Source: Allobosea sp. AAP35
GTDB taxonomy: Bacteria; Pseudomonadota; Alphaproteobacteria; Rhizobiales; Beijerinckiaceae
DNA length: 64,000 nt
NCBI RefSeq assembly: GCF_001295925.1
Contig: NZ_LJHQ01000050.1
Location: 1-64,000 of the forward strand
Direction: 5' to 3'
Numbering within the stretch: the stretch's first letter is position 1; every line of letters begins with the position of its first letter. Below the pieces are notes generated by a model. That model had not been told where the DNA came from and made no database searches. It worked only from the letters and a program-made list of their open reading frames with translations. The position numbers and the translations under genes were made by a program. Below are positions 33,708-43,003 of this stretch, piece after piece.

Positions 33708-34655
33708 ATGCGCGGCATGTGGGCGGTGGCGGCGATGCTCGCCGGTTTTGCGGCACAGGCTCAGGCCCCCGACACGCAGGAGCCACGCCAGCCAAGACGC
33801 GCGAGCACGGCGCCAGCCGTGCAGCCGGACCCGGGGGCGCCGAATGTCCCGTTCATCGACAGCCATGTCCATCTCAACGACGAGGCCATGCAGCTCGATC
33901 TGATGCAACGCTTCGGCGCGACGCGCGCGGTGATCTTCTGGGGCCGCGCCAGCGACAATCAGACCATCGCCGAGGCAGCCCGGCGCCATCCCGGCTTGTT
34001 CATCCCGTTTGCCTCGATCTCACCCGAGCGATCGCTGTTCCGCGCCGCCTGGAACAGCGATGACCCTGCCCTTCTGGCGCGCCTCGATGCATTGCTGGCC
34101 ACGGGGGTGTACAAGGGCATTGGCGAGATCTCGGCGGTGCACTTCCCCTCGCCGGGCCTGAACGAGACCGACTACGATCCTCTCGGCCCGATGATGCGCG
34201 GCATCCTGGAGCTTGCGCGCAAGCATCGTCTGCCGGTTCTCGTTCATATCGAGACGACGCGGATGCGCGAGCTATCGGTCCTGCTCGACGCTTTTCCCAA
34301 CGTTCAGGTCATCTGGGCGCATGGGGGCTACACGCCGCTCTTTCTCGCCCGCCGCATGCTCGAGCGGCACCCCAATCTGACCTACGAGCTCAGCGCCCGG
34401 ACCTGGCCGATCCATCCTCGCGCGCCGGACTATACGATCCTTCGCGACGGCAAACGGGTCTGGCCCGAATGGCTGGCGCTGATCGAGGCCAAACCCGATC
34501 GCTTCATCGTCGGCACCGATGCCAGCCACCGCTCGCCGGCCAGCGAAGCAATGAAATTCGAGAGCGTCCAGAACCTGCTGCGCCAGTTGAGCCCCCCGAC
34601 GAGAGACCGTGTCGCGCAGGGCAATCTGACCCGGCTCATCGAACCGCAGCGTTGA
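33708..34655 (+). CDS. Secreted amidohydrolase-family protein
   Basis: 315 residues from ATG 33708 (GGGAGG 7 bp upstream). A short signal sequence (MWAVAAMLAGFAAQAQA) and a Pro/Ala-rich linker precede an amidohydrolase_2-type TIM barrel: FIDSHVHLND (HxH), LARKHRLPVLVHIETTRM, VQVIWAHGGYTPL and FIVGTDASHR carry the metal-binding His and Asp. These proteins are metal-dependent hydrolases or decarboxylases. A periplasmic location would be unusual for the family. It runs against the strand of the surrounding cluster and converges on the amidase with 10 bp between. Confidence 0.82.
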   Translation: MRGMWAVAAMLAGFAAQAQAPDTQEPRQPRRASTAPAVQPDPGAPNVPFIDSHVHLNDEAMQLDLMQRFGATRAVIFWGRASDNQTIAEAARRHPGLFIPFASISPERSLFRAAWNSDDPALLARLDALLATGVYKGIGEISAVHFPSPGLNETDYDPLGPMMRGILELARKHRLPVLVHIETTRMRELSVLLDAFPNVQVIWAHGGYTPLFLARRMLERHPNLTYELSARTWPIHPRAPDYTILRDGKRVWPEWLALIEAKPDRFIVGTDASHRSPASEAMKFESVQNLLRQLSPPTRDRVAQGNLTRLIEPQR

Positions 34656-34665
34656 CCCGCGCGGT

Positions 34666-36078
34666 TCAGTGCGCCCCGACCGGCGCATCGATCCGCGCAA
34701 AAGGCCGCGCCGCCTCGAACGCCGCCGCCGCGCGCAGCACCAGCGCATCGCGCCCAAAGGCGCCGACAATCTGGAGCCCTGCCGGGAGACCCGCGCTGGT
34801 CAGGCCGCAGGGCAGCGAGATCGCCGGCGCCTGGGTGATGTTGAAGGGGTAGGAGAAGGGCGTCCAGCGCGTCCAGTCATCGCCATAGGCGCCGTCCGCT
34901 GGCGTGTTGGTACCCACCGCAAAGGCCGGCAGCGGCAGGCTCGGCGTCAGCAAGAGATCGAAGCGTGCATGAAATTGCGCCATCTTGTGCGCAAGCGCAT
35001 TGCGCTGGTTCAGCAGCGCGTCGACATAGGCCGCGCCCGTGACGCGCTCGCCCTGCTCGGCGACGGCGACGAGGCCGGGGTCCATTCGCGCGCGCTCGGC
35101 TGGTCCGATCGCCCGCAAGGCCAGCGCCGCGCCGGCCGACCAGATCGTCATCAGCGTCTCGATCGGGTCGTCGAAGCCGGGATCAACCTCCTCGACGCTG
35201 GCGCCGAGATCGCGGAAGGCCATCGCCGCAGCTTGCGTCAGAGCGGCGATCTCGGGATCGACCGCGACATCGCCGCCGAGCTTCGGCGACCAGGCCAGGC
35301 GCAGGCCCTTCACGCCCCCCTTCAGCCCGTCGACATAGTCAGGCGCACGGTCGATCATCGCGGTCATGTCGCGGTTATCGGGGCGCCCGATGGCATTCAT
35401 GGCCAGCGCGCAATCGGCGACGGTGCGGGTGAGCGGGCCCAAATGCGCCAGGAAGCCCATGGTCGAGACCGGCCAGGCCGGGACGCGGCCATAGGTCGGC
35501 TTGAGGCCCACCACGCCGGTGAAGGCCGCGGGAATGCGCACCGAGCCGGCGCCATCCGTGCCGATATGGATGCAGCCGAGATTGAGCGCCGCGCAGGAGG
35601 CGGCGCCGGCCGACGAGCCGCCGGGGCCGGTGGCGATGTCCCAGGGGTTGCGGGTGATGCCCGACAGGGGGGAATCGCCGACACCCTTCCAGCCATATTC
35701 GGGCATCGTCGTCTTGCCGAGGAAGACCGTGCCGGCCTCGCGCAGCCTCGCGGCGGCGGGCGCATCATCGGGGAAAGGCGCGTCCGAGGCCACCGCCGAG
35801 CCGCGCCGCAGCGGCCAACCGGCGACGGCGATATTGTCCTTGATGGTCACCGGCACGCCATCCAGCGGCCCGAGCGGCTCGCCCTTCAGCCACCGCGCCT
35901 GCGAGGCCTCGGCCATTGCCAGCGTGGTGGCCTCGTCGCGCAGCACAAAGGCGTTGATCGACGGCTCGAAGCGCTCGATCCGGTCGAGCGCGTCCCTGGC
36001 GACCTCGACCGGCGAGAGTTCGCGGCTGGCGTAAAGCGGGCCGAGTTCGGCGGCGGAAAGCGAGGCGATGGTCGTCAT
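34666..36078 (-). CDS. Amidase signature family enzyme
   Basis: 470 residues from ATG 36078. Ser-cisSer-Lys triad: K80 (DGVPVTIKDNIAVAG), cis-Ser S155 (GPGGSSAGAA) and nucleophile S179 (GTDGAGSVRIPAAFTG). The C-terminal half has FNITQAPAISLPCGLTSAGL and PAGLQIVGAFGRD. The family hydrolyses amide bonds of varied substrates (aryl amides, malonamide, allophanate). It sits downstream of the Zn-dependent carbamoylase-type gene and probably belongs to the same amide-degrading set. Confidence 0.92.
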   Translation of the reverse strand: MTTIASLSAAELGPLYASRELSPVEVARDALDRIERFEPSINAFVLRDEATTLAMAEASQARWLKGEPLGPLDGVPVTIKDNIAVAGWPLRRGSAVASDAPFPDDAPAAARLREAGTVFLGKTTMPEYGWKGVGDSPLSGITRNPWDIATGPGGSSAGAASCAALNLGCIHIGTDGAGSVRIPAAFTGVVGLKPTYGRVPAWPVSTMGFLAHLGPLTRTVADCALAMNAIGRPDNRDMTAMIDRAPDYVDGLKGGVKGLRLAWSPKLGGDVAVDPEIAALTQAAAMAFRDLGASVEEVDPGFDDPIETLMTIWSAGAALALRAIGPAERARMDPGLVAVAEQGERVTGAAYVDALLNQRNALAHKMAQFHARFDLLLTPSLPLPAFAVGTNTPADGAYGDDWTRWTPFSYPFNITQAPAISLPCGLTSAGLPAGLQIVGAFGRDALVLRAAAAFEAARPFARIDAPVGAH

Positions 36079-36114
36079 GGGCTTATCCTGTTGGTGTCGT
36101 TCGGGGCGTTGGGC

Positions 36115-36190
36115 CGTGATTGCGAGCAACGCGAAGCAATCCAGAGGCCGTCCCGCGAGACCCCCTTGTGGCTTCCCCGCGCTCGCAACG
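36115..36190. repeat. Decayed REP-like element, family B
   Basis: CGTGATTGCGAGCAACGCGA with AGCAATCCAG on the left and GCGCTCGCAACG on the right. It is a diverged relative of the palindrome at 26633-26709, with the middle degenerated. It lies in the gap between the carbamoylase-type and amidase genes. Confidence 0.65.
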
Positions 36191-36196
36191 AACCGG

Positions 36197-37429
36197 TCAG
36201 GCGTTTGCGACGCGCCAGGCCGCGTTGAGCAGCACGTTGGCGCCGGCCGCGATGTCCTGGTTCGTGCTGAACTCGGCCGGATTATGCGAAAGCCCGCCGA
36301 TCGAGGGAATGAAGACCATCGCCGTGGGGCAGATGCGGGACATCATCTGCGCGTCATGACCGGCGCCCGAGATCATCCGTCGAATCGGCTGCCCGAGCTC
36401 CGTGGCGCTGGTTTCGATCGTGGCGATCAGCTCTTCGGTGAAGGGCGTCGCGGGAAAGCGGGCGAGATCGCGAAATGAGATCGTGATGCCGTCGCGTGCC
36501 GAGAGCTCGGCGCAGAAATTTCGCACTGCGGCTTCCGTTTCCGCGAGCAGATCGTCGCTGGGATTGCGCAGATCGAGCGTCATGATCACGGTTTCGGGCA
36601 CGACATTGACGTTGGACGGCTGGACGCGGATGACGCCGCAATTGGCGAGCTGGTCCTGCGTGGTCCTGGTCAGCTCGTTGGCGAACAGGTTGATCCGCGC
36701 CGCAGCCAGGCCCGGATCCTTGCGATAGGCCATCGGCGTCGTGCCGGCATGGCTCGGCTTGCCCGTCAGCGTCAATTCGAGCCAGCAGATCGCCTGGATA
36801 CCGGTGACCGCCCCCAGCCCTCCGCCCTCGCTTTCCAGGACCGGGCCCTGTTCGATGTGCATTTCGAGATAGGCATGGGCGGGCAGGAAGCCCGGTTCCT
36901 CGAGGCCCTCATAGCCAATCCGCTTCAGTTCGGTGCCCAGGACCGCGCCGTCGGCGTCAAGCTCGGCATGGGCGTCCGCCACGCTCATGCCGCCGGCCCA
37001 GACATAGGAGCCGAGCATGTCGGGGTGGAACCGGGCGCCCTCCTCGTTGGTGAAGGCGATCACGGCCATGTCGCGTCTGGGCGTCAACCCGGCGTCGCGC
37101 AACGTCGCCAGGACCTCGACACCCGCGACGACGCCGAGCGCGCCATCGAAGCGCCCACCTGTGCCGACGGTGTCGATATGCGAGCCCATGATCACGGCCG
37201 GGCCGTCTTCGCGCCCCTTGAGAATGCCGATGATGTTGCCGATCGCGTCGATCCTGACCGACAGGCCGAGCGCCTCGAGTTCTGCCACCAGCCAGTCGCG
37301 GCCCTGCCTGTCCTCGTCGCTGAGCGCCAGTCGGCGGCAGCCGCCTTCCGGTGTGGCGCCGATGGCCGAGAGCGCGGCAAGCCGCGACAGCAGCCGGGGG
37401 CCATCGATCCTCAGATTGCTGCTCATCAT
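36197..37429 (-). CDS. Zn-dependent amidase/carbamoylase (AmaB/AllC-type, M20 family)
   Basis: 410 residues. Four tandem ATG codons (37435-37426) follow AGGAG, and 37429 has the best spacing. The M20/hydantoinase-carbamoylase motifs are VIMGSHIDTVGTGGRFDGAL (metal His/Asp), AFTNEEGARFHPDMLGSYVW (Glu), YLEMHIEQGPVLE (His), GKPSHAGTTPMAYRKDPGLA and the C-terminal SGAGHDAQMM (His). Family members are N-carbamoyl-L-amino acid hydrolase, allantoate amidohydrolase and beta-ureidopropionase. With the D-carbamoylase at 28671, both stereoisomers could be handled. Exact substrate not readable. Confidence 0.9.
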   Translation of the reverse strand: MMSSNLRIDGPRLLSRLAALSAIGATPEGGCRRLALSDEDRQGRDWLVAELEALGLSVRIDAIGNIIGILKGREDGPAVIMGSHIDTVGTGGRFDGALGVVAGVEVLATLRDAGLTPRRDMAVIAFTNEEGARFHPDMLGSYVWAGGMSVADAHAELDADGAVLGTELKRIGYEGLEEPGFLPAHAYLEMHIEQGPVLESEGGGLGAVTGIQAICWLELTLTGKPSHAGTTPMAYRKDPGLAAARINLFANELTRTTQDQLANCGVIRVQPSNVNVVPETVIMTLDLRNPSDDLLAETEAAVRNFCAELSARDGITISFRDLARFPATPFTEELIATIETSATELGQPIRRMISGAGHDAQMMSRICPTAMVFIPSIGGLSHNPAEFSTNQDIAAGANVLLNAAWRVANA

Positions 37430-37685
37430 CATCATCTCCTCGTTCGACTGCCCGAGCCGCCATCGCGGGCCATTCCCGAGCGTCGTCGGCTGCCGGCCCC
37501 GTCGGTCACGGATCTCCTGCATAATCGGGCATCCGCAGGGCTGTCGATGCCCCCCGAGGCACCGATGCGGTGTGCGGCTATCTGAATGTAACGGATTTAT
37601 GATGGAGCGAATCGCCCCAAAGCCGCGATGATGATCCGCGATCCGCTGAGCGACTGGTTTCACCCCACCTTCGAGAGGCACTATC

Positions 37686-38096
37686 ATGACCGAGGACGAC
37701 ATCGCCCTCGTCAGAGAAAGTTTCGCGCAGCTTAACCGCCGGCGGACCGAAACCGCAGTGCTGTTCTACGGACGCCTGTTCGAGATCGCGCCGGAAACAC
37801 GCGCGCTGTTCAAGGATGATCTCGCGATCCAGCGCGCCGCGCTGATGGAGTTTCTGGCCGTCGTGATGGCCACGCTGCGCGATCCCCGCGGGCTGAAAAT
37901 CCTGCTGCGCAAGCTCGGCCGCAGTCACCGCGGCTATGGCGTCGCCGACCGGCATTACGACCAGGTCGGCGAGGCCCTGCTCTGGACGCTGCGGACATCG
38001 CTCGGCGAGGGCTTTGGACCGCAGATGGAACGCGTCTGGACCACGCTCTACGCCGAGATCGCCAGCACCATGATGACCGCCGACCTCGAAGCCTGA
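37686..38096 (+). CDS. Single-domain globin
   Basis: 136 residues, the length of Vitreoscilla-type haemoglobins. Haem-pocket residues: Tyr28 (B10, LFYGRLFEIAPE), Gln49 (E7, LAIQRAALMEF) and proximal His81 (F8, LGRSHRGYGV). The later HYDQVGEALLWTLRTSLGEG matches flavohaemoglobin globin domains. Tyr-B10/Gln-E7 favours oxygen or NO chemistry. There is no reductase domain, so an external reductase is needed. It is a stand-alone gene converging on the chemoreceptor. Confidence 0.92.
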   Translation: MTEDDIALVRESFAQLNRRRTETAVLFYGRLFEIAPETRALFKDDLAIQRAALMEFLAVVMATLRDPRGLKILLRKLGRSHRGYGVADRHYDQVGEALLWTLRTSLGEGFGPQMERVWTTLYAEIASTMMTADLEA

Positions 38097-38116
38097 GCGC
38101 CGCAGCCCGGGGCTGG

Positions 38117-40156
38117 TCAGAACTCCGACCAGCCGGTGTCACCGCTGCGGCTGTTTGCGACTTTCCTGGCGGGCGCGACAGAAGCCGGCCGGGACGCTGC
38201 AGCGGCAGGTGCGCGCGTCTTGCTCTGAACGAACGCGGCCTGTGCCAGATCGCGCAGGCGGGAGGGCTCGGAGGTCGGCGCGGTCGCAGGACGATAGGTC
38301 GATCCAGCGCTGGAGCCGTCCTGGCCCGTCCTGAAGGCGGCGACGAGGTCGTTGAGCTGCCCGATCTTGCCCGTGAGCGAGCCCGCCGAAGCGGCGCTCT
38401 GCTCGGCAAGCGCCGCGTTCTGCTGGGTCATCTCGTCGAGATGAGCGACCGCCTGGCTCATCTCGTCGATGCCGTTGGCCTGTTCGCCGGATGCAGCCGA
38501 GATATCGGCAATGGTGGCGGCGACCTTTTGCGAGGCGCCGAGGATCTGGCTCAGCGCTTCTCCGGCACGGCGCACCAGCTTGACGCCCTCGCCGACCTCC
38601 ATATTCGTGGAGGAGATCAACGCCGAGATATCCTTGGCCGCTTCGCTCGAACGCTGGGCCAGGGTGCGGACCTCGGAAGCCACCACCGCAAAGCCCTTGC
38701 CGGCATCGCCCGCGCGCGCGGCTTCGACGGCCGCGTTCAAAGCCAGCAGATTGGTCTGGAACGCGATGTCGTCGATGACGCGGATGATGTCGGAAATCTT
38801 GGTCGAAGCGGTTTCGATTCGCGCCATCGCGTCGACGGCCTGCTCGGCGATCTCGCCGCCCGACTGCGCCGCGCGCATCGCCTCGTCGGCGATGGTGGCG
38901 GCGGCGCGCGAAGCCTGGGCCGAAGCCTTGACGGAGGCTGCAAGCTCCTCGGTCGTGGCGGCGGTCTCTTCCAGAGACGAGGCCTGCTCTTCGGTGCGCT
39001 TGGACAGATCGTTGGCGCCCATGTTGATCTCGTGTGCCGCCAGCCCGACGTCGGCGGAGGTCACCTGGATCGTCTTCACCGTCGCTGACAGCCGGTCCAC
39101 CGTGGCGTTGAAATCGGCCCGCAGCTTGGCGTAGTCGGCCGGCATCTGCGCCTCGATGCGATGCGTGAGATCGCCGTCCGAAAGAGCCGAGAGCCCGGCC
39201 GCAATCGCGCCAACGACCTGCTCGAGTTCCTTCGCCTGCTGCAGCCGCTGCTCGGAGGCCTGCTGACGCTCCATTTCGGTCGAGCGCCGATTCTCGTCCA
39301 TCAGGCTCGCCTGGGATTGCGCGTCGGCCTCGAGACGCTCCTTTTCGATCGCCGCGCCGCGCAGCACGCCGACCGCGCCGGCCATCTCCGCGAATTCGCG
39401 GTCGCGGAAGGTTGGCACCGCGGAGACGAGATCCCCTGCGGCCAGACGCTCCATCGCTGCCTTGAGGCTGCCGAGCGGCTTCATCATCCGCCGCACCAGA
39501 AGGAACAGGGCCAGGCCGGCAGCCGCCGCGATGAGCAGGCCCGCCATCACGCTGACGAAGATCATGTCGCTGATGACGCTGACGAAATCCTGTTGCTTGA
39601 TGCCGACGAAGAGAATGCCGACGACGCTGTTGGTGGATTTCTGGATGATCGGTTCGTAGATCGTGAAATAGGGCAGCCCCAAGATATCTGCCACGCCAGA
39701 ATAGGTCGCACGCTGCTTGAGCACCGTGTCATAGGCGGCACCGGGCGCCAGCTTGGTCCCGATGGCGCGCGTACCGTCGGCCTTTTCCACATTGGTCGCG
39801 ACACGGACATCGCCCATGAAGACCGTGGCGACGCTGCCGGCGAGCGCCTTGACCTTGTCGACCGCGGCGAAATTGCCGTTCACTGCCTCGTTGCCGAAGT
39901 AAAGCTTGTCGCCTTCCAGCCGCGGTTCGCCCTTTGCCGTCACCAGATCGCGCAGAAGGTTGATGTTGACGGTGAGACTCGCCTGGGCACGCTCGCGCAT
40001 CGCCTTCTCTGTCGCCCGCAGCGAGACCATGACCGACGCGGCCACGGCCAGGCTGACGAAGACAACGCCGATGATCGCGAGGCGGGTGGCAAATGGCAGG
40101 CGAATCGACAACAGCTTTTTCACGGAGACAGCCCGGGTTGGGGTCGGCGTCTGCAT
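38117..40156 (-). CDS. Methyl-accepting chemotaxis protein
   Basis: 679 residues. TM1 (~27-47), a periplasmic Cache-like sensor (~48-200, with YFTIYEPIIQKSTNSVVGILF), TM2 (~200-225), HAMP-type segments (MKPLGSLKAAMERLAAGDLV and IAAGLSALSDGDLTHRIEAQ), and the signalling domain with hairpin tip around FQTNLLALNAAVEAARAGDA and GFAVVASEVRTLAQRSSEA. The C-terminus is a Pro/Ala/Ser linker ending GWSEF, which fits the W-x-x-F pattern of CheR-tethering pentapeptides. The ligand is unknown. No other che genes are nearby. Confidence 0.94.
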   Translation of the reverse strand: MQTPTPTRAVSVKKLLSIRLPFATRLAIIGVVFVSLAVAASVMVSLRATEKAMRERAQASLTVNINLLRDLVTAKGEPRLEGDKLYFGNEAVNGNFAAVDKVKALAGSVATVFMGDVRVATNVEKADGTRAIGTKLAPGAAYDTVLKQRATYSGVADILGLPYFTIYEPIIQKSTNSVVGILFVGIKQQDFVSVISDMIFVSVMAGLLIAAAAGLALFLLVRRMMKPLGSLKAAMERLAAGDLVSAVPTFRDREFAEMAGAVGVLRGAAIEKERLEADAQSQASLMDENRRSTEMERQQASEQRLQQAKELEQVVGAIAAGLSALSDGDLTHRIEAQMPADYAKLRADFNATVDRLSATVKTIQVTSADVGLAAHEINMGANDLSKRTEEQASSLEETAATTEELAASVKASAQASRAAATIADEAMRAAQSGGEIAEQAVDAMARIETASTKISDIIRVIDDIAFQTNLLALNAAVEAARAGDAGKGFAVVASEVRTLAQRSSEAAKDISALISSTNMEVGEGVKLVRRAGEALSQILGASQKVAATIADISAASGEQANGIDEMSQAVAHLDEMTQQNAALAEQSAASAGSLTGKIGQLNDLVAAFRTGQDGSSAGSTYRPATAPTSEPSRLRDLAQAAFVQSKTRAPAAAASRPASVAPARKVANSRSGDTGWSEF

Positions 40157-40633
40157 CGGTCCAACTCTGCGGGACAGAGAGTTCGACCGCGATCAAACGG
40201 CGCCGGTTAATACTTCGCGCGCAAAACGCGCGTCGATCGTTTCAAGATCGAATTCAAACATATGCCCGCCACCCTTGACACAGCTGCACTCGACTACCGC
40301 AGCGACCATGAACAACGTTGCTGTCACAGTTGAGTGTTTCGGTAAATAATCGCTTAAGTTGCTGCTGTTTAGTGCGATATTCATGGCTGAACTGGCCGGG
40401 GCAGCTGTTTTCCCTGCACTTTTCGTCCTCGCGCTGCCCGCGAACAACCGGCGCCAACCGCCTGTGGCGAATTCAGCACAGTGCTGGCGCGACACATTTT
40501 CGCCGCATCGTGTTCACCCCGCGGACATGCCATAGCGATTGAAGGTCATCTCCAGCGAAACTCATGGAACGCCTGCGCCTTTCCGCCGTTCATCAGCCGC
40601 GTCCGCAAGATCAATAAAGCAGAGTCCAACTTC
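40157..40633. other. Divergent 477-bp intergenic region
   Basis: It separates the chemoreceptor (minus) from the L,D-transpeptidase (plus). It includes an AT-richer stretch at 40310-40400 (GGTAAATAATCGCTTAAG and nearby), a reasonable place for promoters. I could not fit a clear -35/-10 pair. A minus-strand frame at 40495-40193 has no ribosome site. Confidence 0.4.
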
Positions 40634-41404
40634 ATGCCCGTCGTTCCGTCCGCCGCCAACACGCTCTCGCCGCTCCTCGACCGGCCCACCCGTCGATTGA
40701 CTCTGCTCATGATGCCGCTGGCCCTGGCCGGCTGTGTGTCTGCGCCGCAGCAGCCCTATGAGGTGGCTCGCGCGCCGGGCTTCGCCGTCAGCGCCGAATA
40801 TCTCGCCATGTATGCCGAGCGCCCCGACGAGCAGTTCCCGTTGCCGGCGACCGATATCTCCGAAGTCGATCCGCGCTATCTGCGCCGCGAGGTCTCGTAT
40901 CCGACCCGCGAACAGCCGGGCACGATCATCGTCGATACCGACAACAAGTTCCTCTATCTGGTTAGAGAGAACGGGCGCGCCATCCGCTACGGCATCGGCG
41001 TCGGCAAGCAGGGCATGTCCTGGCGCGGCCGCGCCACGGTGGCGCGCAAGGCGGCGTGGCCGCGGTGGACGCCGACAGCGGCGATGATCGCGCGCGATCC
41101 CGAGAAGAACGGCCCCTGGGCAGGCGGCATGGCCGCCGGGCTCGACAATCCGCTCGGCGCGCGTGCGCTTTACCTCTATCAGGGCGACCGCGACACGCTT
41201 TACCGTATCCATGGCACGACCGAGCCCTGGTCGATCGGCCAGTCAGTGTCCAGCGGCTGCATTCGCCTGTTCAACCAGGACATCATCGACCTGCACAGCC
41301 GCGTCCCCACCGGCTCGACCGTTGTGGTCTTGAATCGTGGGCAGTTGCTGACCCCGCAGCCCGGCGAAACCTTCGACGAATTTGCCGCTGCCGACAGCAT
41401 CTGA
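40634..41404 (+). CDS. L,D-transpeptidase (YkuD), lipoprotein
   Basis: 256 residues from ATG 40634. The signal sequence ends in a lipobox (LALAGC, Cys34), so it is probably lipid-anchored in the periplasm. The YkuD domain starts near GTIIVDTDNKFLYLV. The active-site motif is H193 (YRIHGTTEPWSIG) and C209 (SVSSGCIRLFN). It makes 3-3 peptidoglycan cross-links or anchors proteins to the wall. A second copy of the same subtype is at 43862. Confidence 0.92.
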   Translation: MPVVPSAANTLSPLLDRPTRRLTLLMMPLALAGCVSAPQQPYEVARAPGFAVSAEYLAMYAERPDEQFPLPATDISEVDPRYLRREVSYPTREQPGTIIVDTDNKFLYLVRENGRAIRYGIGVGKQGMSWRGRATVARKAAWPRWTPTAAMIARDPEKNGPWAGGMAAGLDNPLGARALYLYQGDRDTLYRIHGTTEPWSIGQSVSSGCIRLFNQDIIDLHSRVPTGSTVVVLNRGQLLTPQPGETFDEFAAADSI

Positions 41405-41583
41405 AGACCTGACGCCGCCAGCGTCATTCGCCTGACACCCAAGCTCGTCACCACGCCTCACGGCAACGCGACATTTGTTGTGCAGGTGCAGCAATCTGGT
41501 GTAGGCGGGTTAAGCCCGGCCGCCTCCGCCACAGTTGCAGCGCGTGATGGAGTCGCGTCCGGCTGGCGGGGAGAGGGCGATCG

Positions 41584-42888
41584 ATGCGCGTCACGATGAT
41601 CGGTTCAGGCTATGTTGGCCTGGTGTCTGGTGCCTGCTTCGCCGATTTCGGCCATGTCGTGACCTGCGTTGACACCGACGCCTCGAAGATCGAGGCGTTG
41701 AACCGCGGAGAAATCCCGATCTTCGAGCCCGGCCTCGGGGATCTCGTCGCGAAGAACGTCCGTGAGGGCCGATTAAGCTTCACCACGGAACTGGCTGGAC
41801 CCGTGCGCGGTGCCGATGCGGTCTTCATCGCCGTCGGCACGCCGACACGGCGAGGCGACGGCCATGCAGATCTATCCTATGTCTATCAGGCGGCGCGCGA
41901 CGTTGTCGCCGAGATCGACGGCTTCACGGTGATCGTCACCAAATCGACCGTGCCGGTCGGGACCGGCGACGAGGTCGAACGCATAATGCGCGAAACTCGG
42001 CCCGATGCCGATTTCGCCGTGGTCTCGAACCCCGAATTCCTGCGCGAGGGCGCCGCGATCGGCGATTTCAAGCGCCCTGACCGCATCGTCATCGGCACCG
42101 AGGACGAGCGCGCCCGCGCCGTCATGGAAGAGATCTACCGCCCGCTCTACCTCAACGCCGCGCCGCTTTTGTTCACCCAGCGCCGGACGTCGGAGGTGAT
42201 CAAATATGCCGCCAATGCCTATCTCGCGACCAAGATCACCTTCATCAACGAGATGGCCGATCTGTGCGAGGCTGTCGGCGCCAATGTCCAGGAGGTCGCG
42301 CGCGGCATCGGCCTCGACAACCGGATCGGCAGCAAGTTCCTGCATGCGGGGCCAGGCTTTGGCGGGTCCTGCTTTCCCAAGGACACGCTGGCCCTGATGA
42401 AGACGGCGCAAGATCTCGGCAGCCCCTTGCGCATCGTCGAGACCGTCGTCGCCGTCAACGACCAGCGCAAGCGCGCCATGGCACGCAAGGTCATCACGGC
42501 CTGTGGCGGCAGCGTGCGCGGCAAGCGCATCGCGGTGCTGGGGCTCGCCTTCAAGCCCAACACCGACGACATGCGCGAGGCGCCCTCCCTGGCGATCATC
42601 GCGGCGCTGCAGGACGGCGGCGCTCACGTGGTGGCCTTCGATCCCGAAAGCATGGCGCCGGCCAGGGCGCTGCTGAACGACGTCACCTTCGCGGCCGACC
42701 CCTATTCCTGCATCGAAGGCGCGGATGCGCTGGTGATCATCACGGAATGGGATGCCTTCCGCGCGCTCGATCTCGACCGCGTCAAACTCGGTCTTCGCGC
42801 GCCTGTCGTGGTGGATCTGCGCAACATCTATCGCTCCGAGGACATGCGCCGCCGCGGTTTTTCCTACAGCAATGTCGGCAATGCCTGA
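41584..42888 (+). CDS. ugd: UDP-glucose 6-dehydrogenase
   Basis: 434 residues, typical length. NAD-binding Rossmann motif GSGYVGLVSGACFADFGHVV, the KSTVPVGTGDEVERI loop, substrate-binding NPEFLREGAAIGDF, KYAANAYLATKITFINEMAD, and the catalytic Cys motif GPGFGGSCFPKDTLALM. It oxidises UDP-glucose to UDP-glucuronate for exopolysaccharide or lipopolysaccharide precursors. It is a single gene between cell-wall genes, and a flippase gene lies 2 kb away. Confidence 0.96.
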   Translation: MRVTMIGSGYVGLVSGACFADFGHVVTCVDTDASKIEALNRGEIPIFEPGLGDLVAKNVREGRLSFTTELAGPVRGADAVFIAVGTPTRRGDGHADLSYVYQAARDVVAEIDGFTVIVTKSTVPVGTGDEVERIMRETRPDADFAVVSNPEFLREGAAIGDFKRPDRIVIGTEDERARAVMEEIYRPLYLNAAPLLFTQRRTSEVIKYAANAYLATKITFINEMADLCEAVGANVQEVARGIGLDNRIGSKFLHAGPGFGGSCFPKDTLALMKTAQDLGSPLRIVETVVAVNDQRKRAMARKVITACGGSVRGKRIAVLGLAFKPNTDDMREAPSLAIIAALQDGGAHVVAFDPESMAPARALLNDVTFAADPYSCIEGADALVIITEWDAFRALDLDRVKLGLRAPVVVDLRNIYRSEDMRRRGFSYSNVGNA

Positions 42889-43003
42889 CCTCGCGCCACG
42901 CCCCAGGGCGGGGCGATGGGCTGCGCCTTGATACCGTCACACGCACGCACCACCTCTTGATGCGGCGGCGCATCCGCGCCGCCCGACATGAGAGGAGATG
43001 ACG

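Noticed and set aside
40193..40495. Possible 100-codon minus-strand gene between chemoreceptor and L,D-transpeptidase
   Set aside because: No ribosome site, no recognisable domain, and the region must carry divergent promoters.
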